Assembly: GCF_030549615.1 (NCBI RefSeq)
Contig: NZ_CP130832.1
Location: 2,914,001-2,978,000, forward strand
Source of the DNA: Stenotrophomonas sp. 610A2
GTDB taxonomy: Bacteria > Pseudomonadota > Gammaproteobacteria > Xanthomonadales > Xanthomonadaceae
Direction: 5' to 3'
Length of the DNA: 64,000 bases
Below the pieces are notes generated by a model. That model was not told the origin of the DNA. It did no database searches and saw only the letters and a list, made by a program, of their open reading frames with translations. Numbering within the stretch: the stretch's first letter is position 1; every line of letters starts with the position of its first letter. The position numbers were made by a program, and so were the translations under genes. Shown here piece after piece: positions 48,526 through 57,419 of this stretch.

Positions 48526-49500
48526 GTGGCATATCGATACCTGTTGTGCGGCCTGACATTGCTGCTCCCTGCGCTGCCCGCGATGGCAGCGGAAGCCTGC
48601 GATATCCCGCCGCGCTATGGGGTAAGCGAAGCCGCCAAGGCCGTGGTCGCAGCCGCCTGTGGCGAACACCGGCTTTGGTACCGCCCTTTCATCGATCGTG
48701 ATGGCCGCATCGCCAGCCTTGGCGTCACCGAGGCCGAAAACGACCACCTCGCCGACAACGGCCTTATCGCCTGGCAGCGCGTGGTCGGCTACTGGCGCGA
48801 CAGCGGCACGCTGGGGCCGATGGGCGCCATTGCCGGCGCCAGCAGCTGTGCACAGCCTGCCGGCAACCGCTACACCGACAGTGATTGCCGCGCATTTCTG
48901 ATCGACAACCCCTGGTCGGCCGCCTTCATTTCCTGGGTAATGATGCGCGCCGCCGTACCTGGCTTTACCCGCTCGCCGCGCCATATCGACTACATCCGCG
49001 CCGCCTATCAGGGCGGCAGCAACGGTATGCCGTACCGGCTCGCCGATCCTGCGAGCGAAAAGCCCGCACCGGGCGACATGCTCTGCTTCCTGCGCGACCG
49101 CAGCAGCACCTTGAACTACGCCGGGCTTGTACAGGCCCTGGGCAGCGGTCGCGCTGGCAACTGGAAGTCGCATTGCGAGATCGTGGTCAGCGCCAACATG
49201 GGCGGCGACCGCACGCTGTATCTGATCGGCGGCAACGTTGCCAACTCGGTGGTGATGCGCAAGCTCATGCTCGACCGCACCGGTCTACTTGAACTGCCGA
49301 AGACCACCACGCAGGCCTCCAGCTCACCGGTAGAAGCCAGCTGCTCGCCGGGCCAGGAGGAAGAGTGCAACCTCAACCGACAGGACTGGGCGGCGCTGCT
49401 CAAACTGACCGCAACCGCGCCAACGCCGGCATTTAACTCCACTGCGCCCTTGCCACCGCCGCCAGACGAACCCATTCCCACCGCGCCAGTCAGCCGTTGA
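48526..49500 (+). CDS. DUF2272 exported protein
   Basis: This 324-residue protein starts at a GTG with CGGAG upstream and has a signal peptide ending LPAMAA. The DUF2272 block (NPWSAAFISWVMMRAAVP, PGDMLCFLRD, SHCEIVVSAN) resembles a papain-like NlpC/P60 layout, with Ser-Ala at the nucleophile position instead of Cys. The C-terminus is a Pro/Thr-rich tail. No function is assigned to the family; a cell-wall role is only a guess. Confidence 0.82.
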   Translation: MAYRYLLCGLTLLLPALPAMAAEACDIPPRYGVSEAAKAVVAAACGEHRLWYRPFIDRDGRIASLGVTEAENDHLADNGLIAWQRVVGYWRDSGTLGPMGAIAGASSCAQPAGNRYTDSDCRAFLIDNPWSAAFISWVMMRAAVPGFTRSPRHIDYIRAAYQGGSNGMPYRLADPASEKPAPGDMLCFLRDRSSTLNYAGLVQALGSGRAGNWKSHCEIVVSANMGGDRTLYLIGGNVANSVVMRKLMLDRTGLLELPKTTTQASSSPVEASCSPGQEEECNLNRQDWAALLKLTATAPTPAFNSTAPLPPPPDEPIPTAPVSR

Positions 49501-49575
49501 GGCCTGCGGACGCGCAAGCGCCCGTAACCGACAGAAAGGCTGCGCACAGGTGAGCGGATCGCCTAAAGTGGCTGC

Positions 49576-49926
49576 ATGCCTACCCTTCTTATCCTGATGA
49601 TTGTCGGCGCGATCGGCTTTGCGTTCTGGGACCGCTCCCGCGCCGCTGCCGACCGCGCCACCGAACTGGGCCGTAACGCCTGCCGCGCTGCCGACGTGCA
49701 ATGGCTGGACCAGAGCGTGCACAGCACCGGCCTGCGCCTATGCCGCCTACCCAATGGCTGGCTGGGTTTCGAGCGCAGCTTCCGCTTCGACTACTCCTAC
49801 GACGGCCAGGATCGCCACACCGGCCGCATGGTCCTGCGCGGCCGCGAGTTGATCTCCTTCAGCGGTCCCGCAGCCGCCCAGATCGGCCGCCTGCGCAAAA
49901 GCACCGAAGAAGCCGAAGACATCTGA
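49576..49926 (+). CDS. DUF3301 small membrane-anchored protein
   Basis: This 116-residue protein has an N-terminal membrane anchor (LLILMIVGAIGFAFW) followed by DRSRAAADRATELGRNACR and the DUF3301 core VQWLDQSVHSTGLRL. The tail is acidic. It is conserved in gammaproteobacteria with no known role. It stands 75 bases after the DUF2272 gene and may share its transcript. Confidence 0.88.
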   Translation: MPTLLILMIVGAIGFAFWDRSRAAADRATELGRNACRAADVQWLDQSVHSTGLRLCRLPNGWLGFERSFRFDYSYDGQDRHTGRMVLRGRELISFSGPAAAQIGRLRKSTEEAEDI

Positions 49927-49941
49927 TCCAACCTGTAACCT

Positions 49942-50013
49942 GTAGTGCCGAGCCATGCTCGGCAGAGGCCTTGCCAGCACACCCAACCAGGTAGTGCCGA
50001 GCCACGCTCGGCA
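49942..50013 (+). repeat. Two direct SMAG (GTAG) hairpins, 49-base period
   Basis: Copies at 49942-49964 and 49991-50013 share stem TGCCGAGC/GCTCGGCA and the following GAGGCCTT, so the unit is longer than the hairpin. The centres differ at one base (CAT against CAC). Confidence 0.9.
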
Positions 50014-50053
50014 GAGGCCTTATCAACCTGCCTGGCAGGCAAGCATGCACCTT

Positions 50054-50149
50054 GCAGGAGCGGCGTCAGCCGCGGAGCCGACACCCTCGAAGTTACCGAA
50101 TGCCTGCAATCTGGCGGCTCACCGGCTTCGCGGCTGACGCCGGTCCTAC
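50054..50149. repeat. Inverted pair of GTAGGAGCGGCG-type elements
   Basis: Copies at 50054-50078 (plus) and 50124-50149 (inverted) have stems GCGGCGTCAGCCGC and GCGGCTGACGCCGG. Both carry a compensated change relative to the 10.9 kb pair (GTAAG to GTCAG), so the stem is conserved. Confidence 0.78.
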
Positions 50150-50201
50150 AAAACCTGCCTGCGGCCCCAGCCGAGCATGGCTTGGCCCTACATAAAGCCC
50201 G

Positions 50202-50231
50202 AAAACAAAACCGCCGCCTTGCGGCGGCGGT
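50202..50231 (-). terminator. Rho-independent terminator of sspB
   Basis: On the minus strand, CCGCCGCC-GCAA-GGCGGCGG is followed by TTTTGTTTTC, 4 bases after the sspB stop. Confidence 0.92.
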
Positions 50232-50235
50232 GGAT

Positions 50236-50670
50236 TTATTTGACTACCCGCAGGAACGGGCGCTTTGCTGTCGGCTGCGGACGCTCTGGCGGATCGGTCG
50301 GCGGCGTATCGTCATCGTCCGGCGTGGTCTCGGTGCCCGGAATGTCATCCGGCAAGGCCATGCCCTGCCCGGTCTCGCGTGCGTACACCGCCAGCACGGC
50401 AGAGATCGGCACGTACACCGGGAAACTGGTTCCGGAAAACCGCGCGGTGAAGCTCACCGCGTCATTGTCGATATGCAGGCCAACAACCGCCCGCTCGGCG
50501 ATGTTGAGCACGACCCGCTCTTCCTTGACCGCGCTGCTCGGCACCTGCACGCCGGGCACGCCGGCATCGACCATCACGTGCGGCGTCATGCCGTTGTCGT
50601 TGATCCACTCCACCAGCGCCCGCAGCAGATACGGGCGATGGCTGCTCATCCGGAAAGTTTCTTCAGTCAT
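50236..50670 (-). CDS. sspB: ClpXP adaptor SspB
   Basis: This 144-residue specificity factor delivers ssrA-tagged and other substrates to ClpXP. The fold block HRPYLLRALVEWINDNGMTPHV and LNIAERAVVGLHIDND match SspB. After an acidic, disordered linker (DDDDTPPTDPPE) the C-terminal tail RPFLRVVK is the ClpX-docking motif. An internal ATG at 50649 is an alternative start. It lies downstream of sspA. Confidence 0.96.
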   Translation of the reverse strand: MTEETFRMSSHRPYLLRALVEWINDNGMTPHVMVDAGVPGVQVPSSAVKEERVVLNIAERAVVGLHIDNDAVSFTARFSGTSFPVYVPISAVLAVYARETGQGMALPDDIPGTETTPDDDDTPPTDPPERPQPTAKRPFLRVVK

Positions 50671-50697
50671 GTCACAAGTGTACGCGGCATTGAAGCA

Positions 50698-50723
50698 CGA
50701 TCACCGCCCGGGGGCGGTGATCG
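50698..50723. other. Hairpin between sspA and sspB
   Basis: A 12-base inverted repeat (CGATCACCGCCC / GGGCGGTGATCG) lies in the 81-base spacer. It has no T-tract, so it may set relative mRNA stability of sspA and sspB rather than end the transcript. Confidence 0.6.
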
Positions 50724-50751
50724 ATAAGTTCAGATACAGCCAATCAGTGCC

Positions 50752-51387
50752 TCAGCCCGGCAGCTCGCGCAACTTCTTCTCCTGATCGGTCAGGCTACGG
50801 ACGAAACCGGGATGACGGAAGATGCGATTGCAATAGTCCTCGATCGGCTTGCCGTCCTTCGGCAGCGCAACTCCCAGTGACTCCAGGCGCCACAGGATCG
50901 GTGCGATCGCACAGTCGGCCAGGCTCATTTCCGGGTTGAGGAAGAACTTCGAGGCCTTGAACAACGGCACCGACTGCGCCACAAGTTCCTTCAACCGCTT
51001 GCGTCCCGCCTCGGCCTGGGTCTTGTTGCCCATCTGAATAGCCTGCACCTGCGGCACCCAGTCATGCTCGATGCGCAGCATCGCCAGACGCAGACGCGCC
51101 CGCGACAGCGGGTCAACCGGCATCAACGGCGGGTGCGGATAGCGCTCGTCCAGATATTCACTCACCACCGAGGCCGCATACAGCACCAGCTCGCGCTCAA
51201 CCAGGGTCGGCACGGAGTGGTACGGATTCAGGTCGATCAGGTCTTCCGGCGGGTTCTGCGCATCGACCGGCACCAGATCGTAAGTCACGCCCTTGGCCGC
51301 CAACACCAACCGCACCCGATGACACAGGGCATCGTCGTTTGCAGAGAACAAAGTCAGGGTATTACGCATACGCACACTCGCCGCCAT
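50752..51387 (-). CDS. sspA: Stringent starvation protein A
   Basis: This 211-residue GST-fold protein binds RNA polymerase and adjusts transcription during starvation and stress. It has the thioredoxin-like half (NTLTLFSANDDALCHRVRLVL, NPYHSVPTLVERELVLYAASVVSEYLDERYP) and a helical C-terminal half. The ATG at 51387 has GGAGAG upstream; the preceding TTG is not needed. It follows petC, as in many beta- and gammaproteobacteria. Confidence 0.96.
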   Translation of the reverse strand: MAASVRMRNTLTLFSANDDALCHRVRLVLAAKGVTYDLVPVDAQNPPEDLIDLNPYHSVPTLVERELVLYAASVVSEYLDERYPHPPLMPVDPLSRARLRLAMLRIEHDWVPQVQAIQMGNKTQAEAGRKRLKELVAQSVPLFKASKFFLNPEMSLADCAIAPILWRLESLGVALPKDGKPIEDYCNRIFRHPGFVRSLTDQEKKLRELPG

Positions 51388-51530
51388 CAAAGGCTCTCCA
51401 TCGGTTGGATTCCGCCAACCTTACGGCCCCGTCAGCACATTGCCGACAGTGACCACGGTTACCCGAGTGTGCCAAGCCACAGGCGCAGTTGCCAAGGCCC
51501 CCTGCGCACAGTCCCGGGCCAGCACCCACC

Positions 51531-52274
51531 TCAATGCACGTCTTTCCAGTACTCGGTCTTGACCAGATAGGCCAGGAACGTAAGCAGGGCCAGGAACAAC
51601 ACCACCCAGACCCCCAGACTCTGCCGCTTCAGCGCGGCCGGCTCGCCGGCGTATTCCAGGAAATTGGTGATGTCGCGGACCGTCTGGTCATACGCCCGCG
51701 CATCCACTTTCCCCGGCGACGCGAGCTTGAAACCCACTACCGGCGGATCAATGCCCTCCTGCTCGGCCTTGCCATGGATTGCATGCTGCATGCCCTGCAG
51801 CTCCCACAGCGGGTTGGGCATGGACGCATTCGGGAACACGCTGTTGTTCCAACCCAACGGCCGCGATTCGTCCACGTAGAACGACTTGAGATAGCTGTAG
51901 ACCCAATCGCTGCCACGCACCCGCGAGATCAGACTGAGGTCCGGCGGCATCTTGCCGAACCACTTGGTCGCCTCGTCATGCGGCATCGCCACCTGGATCT
52001 GCTCGCCGTAGGCAGCACCGGTGAAGTTCAGGTTATCCATCACCTGCTGCTCGGTCAGGCCAAGGTCCTCACCCATCCGCGAATAACGCAGATACTTGAG
52101 TGAATGGCAGCCCGAGCAATAGCTCATGTAAGCCTGCGCACCGCGTTGCAAGGAGGCCTGGTCGCCCAGGTCATTGCCCGCCTGCATCAGCTTGCCACCA
52201 CCGGCGGCAAACGCCGGCACACAGAACAGCATCGCGGCAGCCATCGCCAACCGCACAATCCATTTGTCAGTCAT
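51531..52274 (-). CDS. petC: Cytochrome c1
   Basis: This 247-residue haem protein of the bc1 complex has a signal peptide ending VPAFA, the haem c motif CSGCH with SLKYLRYSRMGEDLG, and a C-terminal membrane anchor (VVLFLALLTFLAYLVKTEYW). It passes electrons from the Rieske protein to soluble cytochromes. It overlaps petB by 8 bases. Confidence 0.96.
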   Translation of the reverse strand: MTDKWIVRLAMAAAMLFCVPAFAAGGGKLMQAGNDLGDQASLQRGAQAYMSYCSGCHSLKYLRYSRMGEDLGLTEQQVMDNLNFTGAAYGEQIQVAMPHDEATKWFGKMPPDLSLISRVRGSDWVYSYLKSFYVDESRPLGWNNSVFPNASMPNPLWELQGMQHAIHGKAEQEGIDPPVVGFKLASPGKVDARAYDQTVRDITNFLEYAGEPAALKRQSLGVWVVLFLALLTFLAYLVKTEYWKDVH

Positions 52275-53529
52275 GCGTGGTCACCCGGTCCGGTACCTGC
52301 TTGCTGCTGTCGATCTTGGTCCACAGCGGCATGGTGATGAAGAAGGCGAAGTACAGGAAGGTAAGTACTCGGCCCACCCAGGTCTCCCAGATCGCCGTAC
52401 CCGGGCCGGAACCAATCACGCCCAGCCACACGAAGCACACCACCAGGATGCCGAGCATCAGCTTGGAGATAGGGCCGCGGTAGCGCACCGACTTGACCTT
52501 GGCCTTGTCCAGCCACGGCACCAGGAACAGGATGGCGATAGCCGAGAACATCACGATCACGCCGCCGAGCTTGTTCGGAATAACCCGCAACATCGCGTAA
52601 TACGGCGTGTAGTACCAGACTGGCTTGATGTGCTCCGGCGTCACCAGCCGGTTGGCCTCGGTGAAGTTGTCGTGCTCAAGGAACAGACCACCGAATACCG
52701 GTGCGAAGAAGATGATGAATGCCGCCAGCGTGAGCAGGAAGCAGACGCCAAACAGATCCTTGACCGTGTAATACGGATGGAACGGAATGCCGTCGGTCGG
52801 CGCAGTCGCAGACCAGCGGTTGCCCTTCGGTCCCTTCTTGATCTCCACGCCGTCCGGGTTGTTGGAACCCACTTCGTGCAACGCGCCCAGATGCAGCACC
52901 ACCAGCAACAACAGCACCAGCGGCATGGCGATGACGTGCAGGGCGAAGAAACGGTTGAGCGTGGCATCGCCGGGCAGGTAGTCGCCCATGATCCACTCGG
53001 TCAGGCCATTGCCGATCACCGGGATCGCGCCGAACAGGGAAATGATGACCTTGGCGCCCCAGAACGACATCTGGCCCCACGGCAGCACGTAGCCCATGAA
53101 GGCTTCGGCCATCAGCACCAGGTAGATCAGCATGCCCAGGATCCACACCAGCTCACGCGGCTTCTTGTAGCTGCCGTACATCAACCCGCGGAACATGTGC
53201 AGGTAGACCACGATGAAGAACAGCGAGGCACCGGTGCTGTGCATGTAGCGGATCAGCCAGCCCCACTCCACGTCGCGCATGATGTACTCGACCGACGCGA
53301 ACGCTTCCGCCGCACTGGGCTTGAAGTGCATGGTCAGGAAGATGCCGGTGACGATCTGGTTGACCAGGATCACCATCGCCAGCGAGCCGAAGTAGTACCA
53401 GAAGTTGAAGTTCTTCGGTGCGTAGTACTCGCTGACATGCTTGCGGTACACCGGCATCAGGCCGGGGGCACGCTCATTGACCCAGTTGGCGACGCCACTG
53501 ACGGTGCGGGTAAGGATGTTCTCGGCCAT
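52267..53529 (-). CDS. petB: Cytochrome b of the bc1 complex
   Basis: This 420-residue quinol-oxidising subunit has eight expected membrane helices. Haem-ligating His residues lie in MHSTGASLFFIVVYLHMFRG and FALHVIAMPLVLLLLVVLHLG. The Qo-site motif reads PVWY (HIKPVWYYTPYYAMLR), a variant of the usual PEWY. It starts 2 bases after the Rieske stop. Confidence 0.96.
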   Translation of the reverse strand: MAENILTRTVSGVANWVNERAPGLMPVYRKHVSEYYAPKNFNFWYYFGSLAMVILVNQIVTGIFLTMHFKPSAAEAFASVEYIMRDVEWGWLIRYMHSTGASLFFIVVYLHMFRGLMYGSYKKPRELVWILGMLIYLVLMAEAFMGYVLPWGQMSFWGAKVIISLFGAIPVIGNGLTEWIMGDYLPGDATLNRFFALHVIAMPLVLLLLVVLHLGALHEVGSNNPDGVEIKKGPKGNRWSATAPTDGIPFHPYYTVKDLFGVCFLLTLAAFIIFFAPVFGGLFLEHDNFTEANRLVTPEHIKPVWYYTPYYAMLRVIPNKLGGVIVMFSAIAILFLVPWLDKAKVKSVRYRGPISKLMLGILVVCFVWLGVIGSGPGTAIWETWVGRVLTFLYFAFFITMPLWTKIDSSKQVPDRVTTHD

Positions 53530-53531
53530 GA

Positions 53532-54152
53532 TCAGGCTGCCCCCTGCGGATCGACGCCAATGACGATGGTGTTGTCATCCACGTAATGGTGCGGTGGCAC
53601 CAGCAGGTTGATCGGCGCGGGCACGTCCTGGAACACGCGTCCGGACATGTCGAAACGCGACTTGTGGCAGGGGCAGAAATAGCCGCCCTTCCACTGCGCG
53701 TCGTAGGGCTCGGGGCGGATCTCGGCAACCATCTCCGGCGAACAGCCCAGGTGGGTACACAAGCCGACCAGCACGGACACGTCCGGCTTGATCGAGCGGA
53801 ATTCGGGATTGGCCTTGAGCACGTAAGCCGGCTGCTGGTCCTTGTTGCCGGACTCCGGATCCTTGAGCCGCGCATCCAGGGTAGGCAAAGCCTGCAGGAT
53901 GGCCTTGGATCGCTTGACGATCCAGATCGGCTGGCCGCGCCATTCCAGGATCAGCCGTTGGCCTTCCTGCAAAGCACTGATGTCGGCGGTCACCGGGGCA
54001 CCGGCCAGCTTGGCACGGGCGCTGGGATTCCAGGACTTGATGAAAGGAACTGCGGTGAAACCAACACCGACTGCCCCGACCACAGCTGTGGTCGCTGTCA
54101 AAAACCGCCGACGTCCGGTGTTGACTGGATCATTTACCCCATCGTTTGCCAT
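53532..54152 (-). CDS. petA: Rieske iron-sulfur protein of the bc1 complex
   Basis: This 206-residue [2Fe-2S] subunit has a Tat-type N-terminus (GRRRFLTATTAVVGAVGVGF) that stays as the membrane anchor. The cluster motifs are CTHLGC and CPCHKS. It is the first gene of petABC. The 178-base region upstream, shared with the end of the lytic transglycosylase gene, must hold the promoter. Confidence 0.97.
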   Translation of the reverse strand: MANDGVNDPVNTGRRRFLTATTAVVGAVGVGFTAVPFIKSWNPSARAKLAGAPVTADISALQEGQRLILEWRGQPIWIVKRSKAILQALPTLDARLKDPESGNKDQQPAYVLKANPEFRSIKPDVSVLVGLCTHLGCSPEMVAEIRPEPYDAQWKGGYFCPCHKSRFDMSGRVFQDVPAPINLLVPPHHYVDDNTIVIGVDPQGAA

Positions 54153-54330
54153 CCGGCACTCCGATATTGATTAGGTAGCTAGAGGCTGCCAGCGGTCTGG
54201 TGGGGGCCATCCCGCTCTGAATCGAATCGTTCCGGAGTGTAGCGGAACGCTTAACGCTGACACAACGCGATCAAACACCAGTCCGCGATATTTGTCACGG
54301 CCTGCTGCAACAGAAACGCTGGAGGACGGT

Positions 54331-55272
54331 TTACTGGCGCGTGGCCAGCTCACCACGATAGCGGTCGGCCAACTGTGCAACGCGCTGCACGTAGTACTGG
54401 GTTTCCTTGTACGGGGGCACACCACCATGGCGATCCACCGCACCTTCGCCGGCGTTGTAGCCAGCTGCGGCCAGCGTCAGATTGCCATTGAAGCGGCGCA
54501 GCAGCCACGACAGATATTGCACGCCGCCGCGGATATTCTGGCCTGCGTCATAGGAATCGGACACCCCGAAGCGACGCGCCGTGGGCGGCATCAGCTGCAT
54601 CAGACCCTGCGCGCCGGCCCGGCTGAGCGCAGTCGGGTTGAAGGCGGACTCGGCGTGGATGATGGCGCGGACCACCGCTTCCTCGACACCGAACTCGCGC
54701 GCGGCCGAGGCGATCTCGGTGCTGTAGGCCTGAGTATTCAAACGCACCGAGCCGAAATTGACCCTGGAGTTCACGCCGCAGGCAAAGCAGCGCTCGATAT
54801 AACTGTATTGAATGGTGCGCACCGCGCCGATGTTGGCCACCTGCGCCGGCCGGCTGCTGGTGTAGTGACGCACCCCATCCTTCATATAAGAGTAGACCTG
54901 CCCGCTGACCACCCGCTGCGCGCGTGAAACCGGCGCTGGCGCCGGGGTAGCCGGCACGGCGGTCGGCGCGGCCTGCGCCGCCACTGCCGTTGAACTTCCG
55001 CTATCCGCGGCAGGGCCTGCTGGAGTGGCAGCCGCGGCAACCGGCGCCACGACAGGTGCCGGGACAGCCGTCGGGGCAGGCGGCACATAGCGCGGCGCCT
55101 CGCGGGTCGGCCGGTAATTGCTGACCACACTGCAGCTCGCGCCACTGACGCGCTTGCTGACGTAATTGGGCACTCCGTCGCTACCAACACACTTGTACAG
55201 CGTGCCGGCACTGGCCGGCAAAGCGACCAATGCTGCTGCGAGAATGCCGGTGATCCCCAAAATCCCCTTCAT
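54331..55272 (-). CDS. Lytic transglycosylase with DUF4124-like N-terminus
   Basis: This 313-residue exported murein hydrolase has a signal peptide ending LPASAG, then a DUF4124-like segment ([16 protein letters not shown]), an Ala/Pro/Thr-rich linker and an SLT domain. The catalytic Glu lies in [14 protein letters not shown], followed by [13 protein letters not shown] and [12 protein letters not shown]. The ATG at 55272 is preferred; the frame is open to 55308. It is divergent from miaB. Confidence 0.93.
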   Translation of the reverse strand: MKGILGITGILAAALVALPASAGTLYKCVGSDGVPNYVSKRVSGASCSVVSNYRPTREAPRYVPPAPTAVPAPVVAPVAAAATPAGPAADSGSSTAVAAQAAPTAVPATPAPAPVSRAQRVVSGQVYSYMKDGVRHYTSSRPAQVANIGAVRTIQYSYIERCFACGVNSRVNFGSVRLNTQAYSTEIASAAREFGVEEAVVRAIIHAESAFNPTALSRAGAQGLMQLMPPTARRFGVSDSYDAGQNIRGGVQYLSWLLRRFNGNLTLAAAGYNAGEGAVDRHGGVPPYKETQYYVQRVAQLADRYRGELATRQ

Positions 55273-55417
55273 GGGCGGGAGTCTCCCAGCTTCGCCGGGG
55301 CTTGCCAAGTATTTGACGCAGCAGCTTTCGTGCTTTGCCCGGCAGACCGATACAATAGTCGGCTACGAATGCAGCCCCAGCGGCTGCGTGCCCGCCCACC
55401 CGTCTGGAATAAGCGCC

Positions 55418-56869
55418 ATGCCCGGGACGCCAGCAACTCCCCTGCCGATCACGGCCGGCTCCGCCGTGCCTACTGTTGAAATGACCACACCCGAACTGAT
55501 TCCACTACCCGGCCAGCGACCGACGGTTGCCGGCGGCGCGCGCGGCAAGCTGTACATCAAGACCCACGGTTGCCAGATGAACGAGTACGACTCGACCAAG
55601 ATGGCCGACGTGCTTGCCGCATCCGAAGGGCTGGAGCTGACCGACAACCCCGAAGAAGCCGACGTGGTGCTGGTCAACACCTGCTCCATCCGCGAGAAGG
55701 CGCAGGAGAAGGTGTTCAGCCAGCTCGGCCGCTGGAAGGCGCTCAAGGCCAATGGCCGCGACGTCATCATCGGCGTCGGCGGCTGCGTGGCCTCGCAGGA
55801 AGGCGAAGCCATCGTCAAGCGCGCGCCCTATGTGGACCTGGTGTTCGGCCCGCAGACACTGCATCGCCTGCCGGAGCTGATCCGCGCCCGTCGCGAACAG
55901 AACAAGCCGCAGGTGGACATCAGCTTCCCCGAGATCGAGAAGTTCGACCGCATGCCCGAGCCGCGTGCCGAAGGCCCGTCGGCCTTCGTCTCGATCATGG
56001 AAGGCTGCTCCAAGTACTGCTCGTTCTGCGTGGTGCCGTATACCCGTGGCACCGAGGTCAGCCGGCCGTTCGAGGACGTGGTGGTTGAATGTGCACAGTT
56101 GGCCGAACAGGGCGTGCGCGAGATCAACCTGCTTGGCCAGAACGTCAACGCCTACCGTGGCCCTTATGGCGACGGCGAGATTGCCGACCTCGGCCTGCTG
56201 ATCCGCACCCTTGCCGAAATCGACGGCATTGGCCGCATCCGTTTCACCACCTCACACCCGCTGGAATTCAGCGATTCGCTGGTGGACGCCTACCGCGACG
56301 TGCCGAAACTGGCCAACTACCTGCACCTGCCGGTACAGGCCGGCAGCGACCGCGTACTCAGCGCGATGAAGCGCGGCTATACCGCGCTGGAGTTCAAGTC
56401 CAAGATCCGCAAGCTGCGCGCGGTACGCCCGGACATCTCGATCAGCTCGGACTTCATTGTTGGTTTCCCTGGTGAAACCGATGCCGATTTCGAGAAGACC
56501 ATGAAGCTGATCGAGGACGTGGGCTTCGACCAGAGCTTCTCCTTCATCTATTCGCGCCGCCCGGGTACCCCGGCTGCCGACCTGGAAGACACCACCAGCG
56601 ATGCCGACAAGCACGCCAGGTTGTCGCGCCTACAGGCGCAGATCAACGAGCATGCCGCTGGCATCTCCGCGAACATGGTCGGCACGGTGCAGAACGTGCT
56701 GGTCGAAGGCCCCTCGCGCAAAGACCCGAACGAGCTGACCGGCAAGACCGAGAACATGCGTTCGGTGAACTTCCCAGCCAGTTCGCGACTGATCGGGCAA
56801 TTTGTGGATGTGCTGATCACCGAAGCCTTCAGTAACTCCTTGCGTGGGCGAGTGGTTACGCAGGATTGA
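55418..56869 (+). CDS. miaB: tRNA-2-methylthio-N6-dimethylallyladenosine synthase
   Basis: This 483-residue radical-SAM methylthiotransferase modifies A37 of tRNAs. The UPF0004 domain has Cys in [16 protein letters not shown] and VGGCVA. The radical-SAM cluster is CSKYCSFC, and the TRAM domain lies near the C-terminus. The ATG at 55418 ([10 protein letters not shown]) or 55481 (MTTPELIP) could be the start; both precede all conserved parts. It is followed by a gene-free 550-base region before phoH. Confidence 0.96.
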   Translation: MPGTPATPLPITAGSAVPTVEMTTPELIPLPGQRPTVAGGARGKLYIKTHGCQMNEYDSTKMADVLAASEGLELTDNPEEADVVLVNTCSIREKAQEKVFSQLGRWKALKANGRDVIIGVGGCVASQEGEAIVKRAPYVDLVFGPQTLHRLPELIRARREQNKPQVDISFPEIEKFDRMPEPRAEGPSAFVSIMEGCSKYCSFCVVPYTRGTEVSRPFEDVVVECAQLAEQGVREINLLGQNVNAYRGPYGDGEIADLGLLIRTLAEIDGIGRIRFTTSHPLEFSDSLVDAYRDVPKLANYLHLPVQAGSDRVLSAMKRGYTALEFKSKIRKLRAVRPDISISSDFIVGFPGETDADFEKTMKLIEDVGFDQSFSFIYSRRPGTPAADLEDTTSDADKHARLSRLQAQINEHAAGISANMVGTVQNVLVEGPSRKDPNELTGKTENMRSVNFPASSRLIGQFVDVLITEAFSNSLRGRVVTQD

Positions 56870-56970
56870 GATAGGGGGGCCGGGCTGCGGAGCTGCTTCT
56901 TGCGGACAGTGAGCTGCGACGGCTGGGACCGAAGTCCACTAGTCCGAAGCAGGTGCGCCCTCACCCCCTA

Positions 56971-56996
56971 CCCCTCTCCCGCATGCGGGAGAGGGG
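56971..56996. repeat. Palindromic repeat, CCCCTCTCCCGC hairpin family
   Basis: A perfect 12-base inverted repeat, preceded by GCCCTCACCCCCTA, in the opposite orientation to the copy at 7917. It lies 101 bases after the miaB stop. Confidence 0.8.
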
Positions 56997-57150
56997 AAAA
57001 GCTGTCGCTGCTCATTTTGGCCTTTGAATACCCTCGCTGCTTGCCTATGCCATGGATAGCCCTCGCGGCTCATTTCTGCTGCTGCCCAGCCGCTGCGGTC
57101 ATTTATTCGCCACACCGACTTGGAGCCCGTCGTTATTGGGCTGCGCGCGG

Positions 57151-57322
57151 TTATCCACATGTTCATCCCGAATCGATCCACACAAATTGTGGACAACTTG
57201 TTACCTGCAAACCGTCAAATGTGGCGGTTTTTTAACCAACCCGCCAAGAGGCTTATGCCGCAAGGGCTGGACAGGGATATCCACAGCTTGGCCCACGCCG
57301 CATCCACATCGGCTGTGGAGAA
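57151..57322. other. Cluster of DnaA-box-like 9-mers
   Basis: TTATCCACA (57151-57159) is a perfect DnaA box. Near matches are TTGTCCACA (minus, 57188-57196), ATATCCACA (57277-57285), GCATCCACA (57300-57308) and TTCTCCACA (minus, 57314-57322). The pair around 57178-57193 forms an inverted repeat TCCACA-CAAAT-TGTGGA. Confidence 0.5.
57209..57233 (+). terminator. Terminator-like hairpin upstream of phoH
   Basis: AAACCG - loop - CGGTTTTTT gives a short stem and T-tract within the DnaA-box cluster. It is too far from miaB (about 340 bases) to be an obvious terminator, so a leader or small-RNA end is possible. Confidence 0.5.
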
Positions 57323-57419
57323 CCCTGACGGCCGGCCCCGCGCTGGTGGTCGGCAAGCCACGGGGGTACCCTTCCTTGGTCCAAGGCACGGCTTCGCCGG
57401 CCAGTAACTGCCAGTAAAC

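Larger units (their letters stand above)
49927..50235. other. Repeat-filled spacer between convergent DUF3301 and sspB genes
   Basis: About 310 bases without a gene. It holds two direct SMAG copies, an inverted pair of GTAGGAGCGGCG-type elements, a degenerate SMAG copy at 50170-50191 and the sspB terminator. Confidence 0.85.
56870..57419. other. Non-coding region between miaB and phoH
   Basis: 550 bases with no credible gene. It holds one CCCCTCTCCCGC hairpin, a cluster of DnaA-box-like sites (57151-57322) and a small terminator-like hairpin (57209-57233). The spacing is unusual because miaB and phoH are close together in many gammaproteobacteria. Confidence 0.75.

Noticed and set aside
57151..57322. 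Chromosomal origin of replication
   Set aside because: DnaA-like boxes are present, but there is no dnaA, dnaN, gidA or AT-rich unwinding region; the surroundings are miaB and phoH.
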